Both the position numbers and the translations under genes were made by a program. 64,000 bases of DNA from Onchocerca volvulus (Eukaryota; Nematoda; Chromadorea; Rhabditida; Onchocercidae), in the NCBI GenBank assembly GCA_000499405.2, contig HG738137.1:20918603-20982602 (forward strand), given 5' to 3'. This document shows positions 61,543 to 64,000 of the stretch, piece after piece (position 1 is the stretch's first letter; the number at the start of each line of letters is the position of its first letter). The notes beneath the pieces are model-generated. The model saw only the letters and a program-made list of their open reading frames with translations, was not told the origin of the DNA and made no database searches.

Positions 61543-62540
61543 TAAGATATAATATGTACTTCTTTTTTAATTTATATGATTGAAACCTAACGACAGAATA
61601 GTTTGATTAAAAAATATTTTGATTTTGATTAGAGATAATTTGCATGTAAGTAGATGAAAATATGTAACAAATCTCTATTCTAAAAATTTTTTGTTTTTTT
61701 TCCGGGAAAATGTATATATTTAATGTTTAAAATCTAGAAAAAGATTTTATAAGTGCGAAGAACTCTGAAATACTAGCAAGCATTCCAAAGATTTTTCTTA
61801 TTGGAATGAAGAACTCTTCCAACAATTGCAAAGATTTTTACTCAATAATTTTATTTTTTATATGGTTGTTTTCGCAGAAAATAAAAAGCTGAAGATTGAA
61901 GTCTTGATCTTTAATTGGAGAATCACTGAATCAGATCCTAGTTCTTTTTCACAATAATGATGAAAGCATGATTTTTATATGTGGAAAAATAATTAAGAGT
62001 TGTACAAGAAAAATTTCATTCACAAAACAAATTACTTGCGGGAATAGTAACAAACTTCACTTATTTTCATCCGTTATTCTGTCTTTCTATAATCCTCTAT
62101 CTTTTCGCTTCATATGTAATTTTCAGTATCTCTTTTGAAACAAATTTAATATGAATATATGCCAACTATAATATTTAGCAAGAATTTCTAACATTATTCT
62201 AGTGAACACCATTTTTAATGATGAATGGTGAACACCATTCTACGTCTTTATCTTTGTAAAGTTTTAATTTTTGTTTATTCAATTTATTTGAAAAAATTGC
62301 TGTGATCACCTGCAACATCTTGAGGAATTTGACGATAATTTTGTTATGATACAATTCTCCAATATTTTTACAATTGTTCTTCAATCTTATCTTCCAATAA
62401 AAAACAATATATGTTTTTTAACAAAGAAGAAAAATGAACTGCCTTAATCTTGATCTCAGTTAAAGTGGAGATAGTCTTTGAATGAATCCATTAGGTAATA
62501 TTGCGCTGCAATACTACACACTCATTTTCTTTCATTTAAT
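61543..62540. other. Downstream flank of TAF1A
   Basis: AT-rich with no supported exon. A small direct repeat, GTGAACACCATT, occurs twice around 62202-62240. Confidence 0.45.
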
Positions 62541-62571
62541 AAAATGAAGTTTATGTAAACTTAAGTTACAG

Positions 62572-63912
62572 GAGGATTCGCGAACAATGCTTCGTTTGTC
62601 CTATCCAATATTTGGTTGATGCAATCGCTGGTATAAATTAAACTTGATGATTTGAAAAGAAATGTATATCAAGTATTTCCAATATGAAATAATTATGTTG
62701 AAAGAACGAACTTAAATGTGTTATTAGTGATAATTAGTGCTACAGGAGAATCAGTGGTGAATTTGATGGGAATATTTTTGCTATTGCAACAAATTACATG
62801 ACAGATTGAAAAATAAGGCAAAAGCGGGTGCCAATTAATTAAACGATAAGCACGGACAAAAGAAACAACGCATATGAAATGGTAGGTATAAGAATGACAT
62901 TTTTCGGATATGAATTCGTTTTTTTTAGTTCGTACAAGAAACATAATAGCAAGTTGGATCATAGATCATGGGCAAACGAAATCATTTTTTTTCCATATTT
63001 CATACATCCTCCAAATGAATTATCATTGCAGATCCACCATGATTCTCCATTATCAGTCTAGTGGTTAATCTGGAGTGATGGAGAGTGATTAGTAGAAGAT
63101 ATCACTTGCATCTTATATATCTTTTGCTTCAAATGAAATGTGCAAAAAACATGTGTATGTTTCCTATGTTCCAGTAAATGTTTTAAGTGAATATTTCTCC
63201 CTTATATTAACAAAAAGGTTTTTGTTCCACTCAGAGCAAGACAGATTTTAGTTATATGGGACAGATGTTTGTTGGACGAAAGGCGTGTATCTTGTACCTT
63301 CTATCGACAGTACCAAGAACTCGTAGAAACCAGTCATAATTTACTATTTGAGGGCATGTAACATATGGTGCTGCTGTCGACAAAGGAATATCGTCGAAAT
63401 AGTTGAATATCGAATTACTACAATAATCTTCGTCTTTGCATTTTATAATGGCAAGTACTGTAAAGCAGATACTGTAATAATAGATGTTATACTACGTATA
63501 TACCGGTACTCTTCAGGTGCTACATATATTTTAAATGATTGTAAAACTTCTAGATATATTTGCCTTGATAGGAGAACTAGTGATAAGGCAAGGAATCTGA
63601 TGCCATATTTATGACATTATAAATCGTACATTTCTTCTGCATATATATACATATTTCTGATCTGGTTATTTCTTGTAAACTGCTTCTGCTTAGGGTTTAT
63701 TTTTTACAGTTTTCTACCATTTCTCTTGAATGATATAACTGCTGTGTCTACCAAAATAACTTCATTCCTCTATTAAAAATATCGCCGTAAATTAAAATGA
63801 AGTACAATTAGAACGGCATCTGCTGAACATATATTTCTTTTTTCAACTTCGTATTTTTTGCAGTATTGGAAAAGAATTGCACGTGGAAATTTAAGTCCCA
63901 ATGAACTTTGAG
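62572..63912 (+). CDS. Weak exon candidates of a further gene
   Basis: Several pieces follow good acceptors but could not be joined into one frame. They are 62572-62630 (RIREQCFVCPIQYLVDAIA, donor GTATAA), about 62929-63056 (SYKKHNSKLDHRSWANEII or an alternative frame), 63235 onward (after TTTTTGTTCCACTCAG) and 63865-63912 (YWKRIARGNLSPNEL then stop). They may be the remains or 3' part of one gene, or chance. No family is recognised. Confidence 0.22.
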
Positions 63913-64000
63913 TCCCAATATTTAGAAAAGGACAAAGCGATAGAAACTCATTGGAGCTTTGGCAACATTATTGAAGCACCAAAATTAGAAAGAAGAAAAA

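Overview
The window looks like nuclear DNA of a nematode, most likely a filarial-type parasite. It is strongly AT-rich. Genes are split into many short exons by GT-AG introns, and several start codons lie 2-12 nt after a 3' splice acceptor, as expected for spliced-leader trans-splicing. It carries a LIN-12/GLP-1-type Notch receptor. No bacterial, plasmid or CRISPR features were seen. All exon models were assembled by eye. For each main gene the exon lengths sum to a whole number of codons with no internal stop, which is the main check on the models.

Left block, + strand (about 0.85-8.0 kb): two kinetochore genes in tandem, a Zwilch homologue (14 exons, 670 aa; RZZ complex) and a MIS12 homologue (5 exons, 201 aa; KMN network). 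A small hydrophilic ORF ends 20 bp away on the opposite strand.

Middle block, - strand (about 10.7-29.8 kb): a complete but unusually compact Notch receptor (18 exons, 855 aa; 3 EGF repeats, 2 LNRs, transmembrane segment, VWKIP motif, ankyrin repeats); an unrecognised gene or gene fragments (20.9-24.2 kb); and a rhodopsin-family seven-helix receptor (7 exons, 364 aa).

From 29.8 to 41.2 kb the sequence is gene-poor. It holds short tandem repeats, a Helitron-like repeat module, two near-perfect snap-back palindromes and a GT-rich tract.

Right block, + strand (41.2-61.5 kb): genes for nuclear RNA and transcription functions. In order these are Elongin A (8 exons, 476 aa), an RRM protein with a periphilin-like C-terminus (15 exons, 592 aa), a possible 102-aa protein, and a TAF1A-like subunit of the RNA polymerase I SL1/TIF-IB factor (8 exons, 446 aa). 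The last exon of the 102-aa model overlaps the first exon of TAF1A in another frame and uses the same splice acceptor. A non-autonomous Helitron-like element sits in TAF1A intron 1. The last 2.4 kb holds only weak exon candidates of a further gene.
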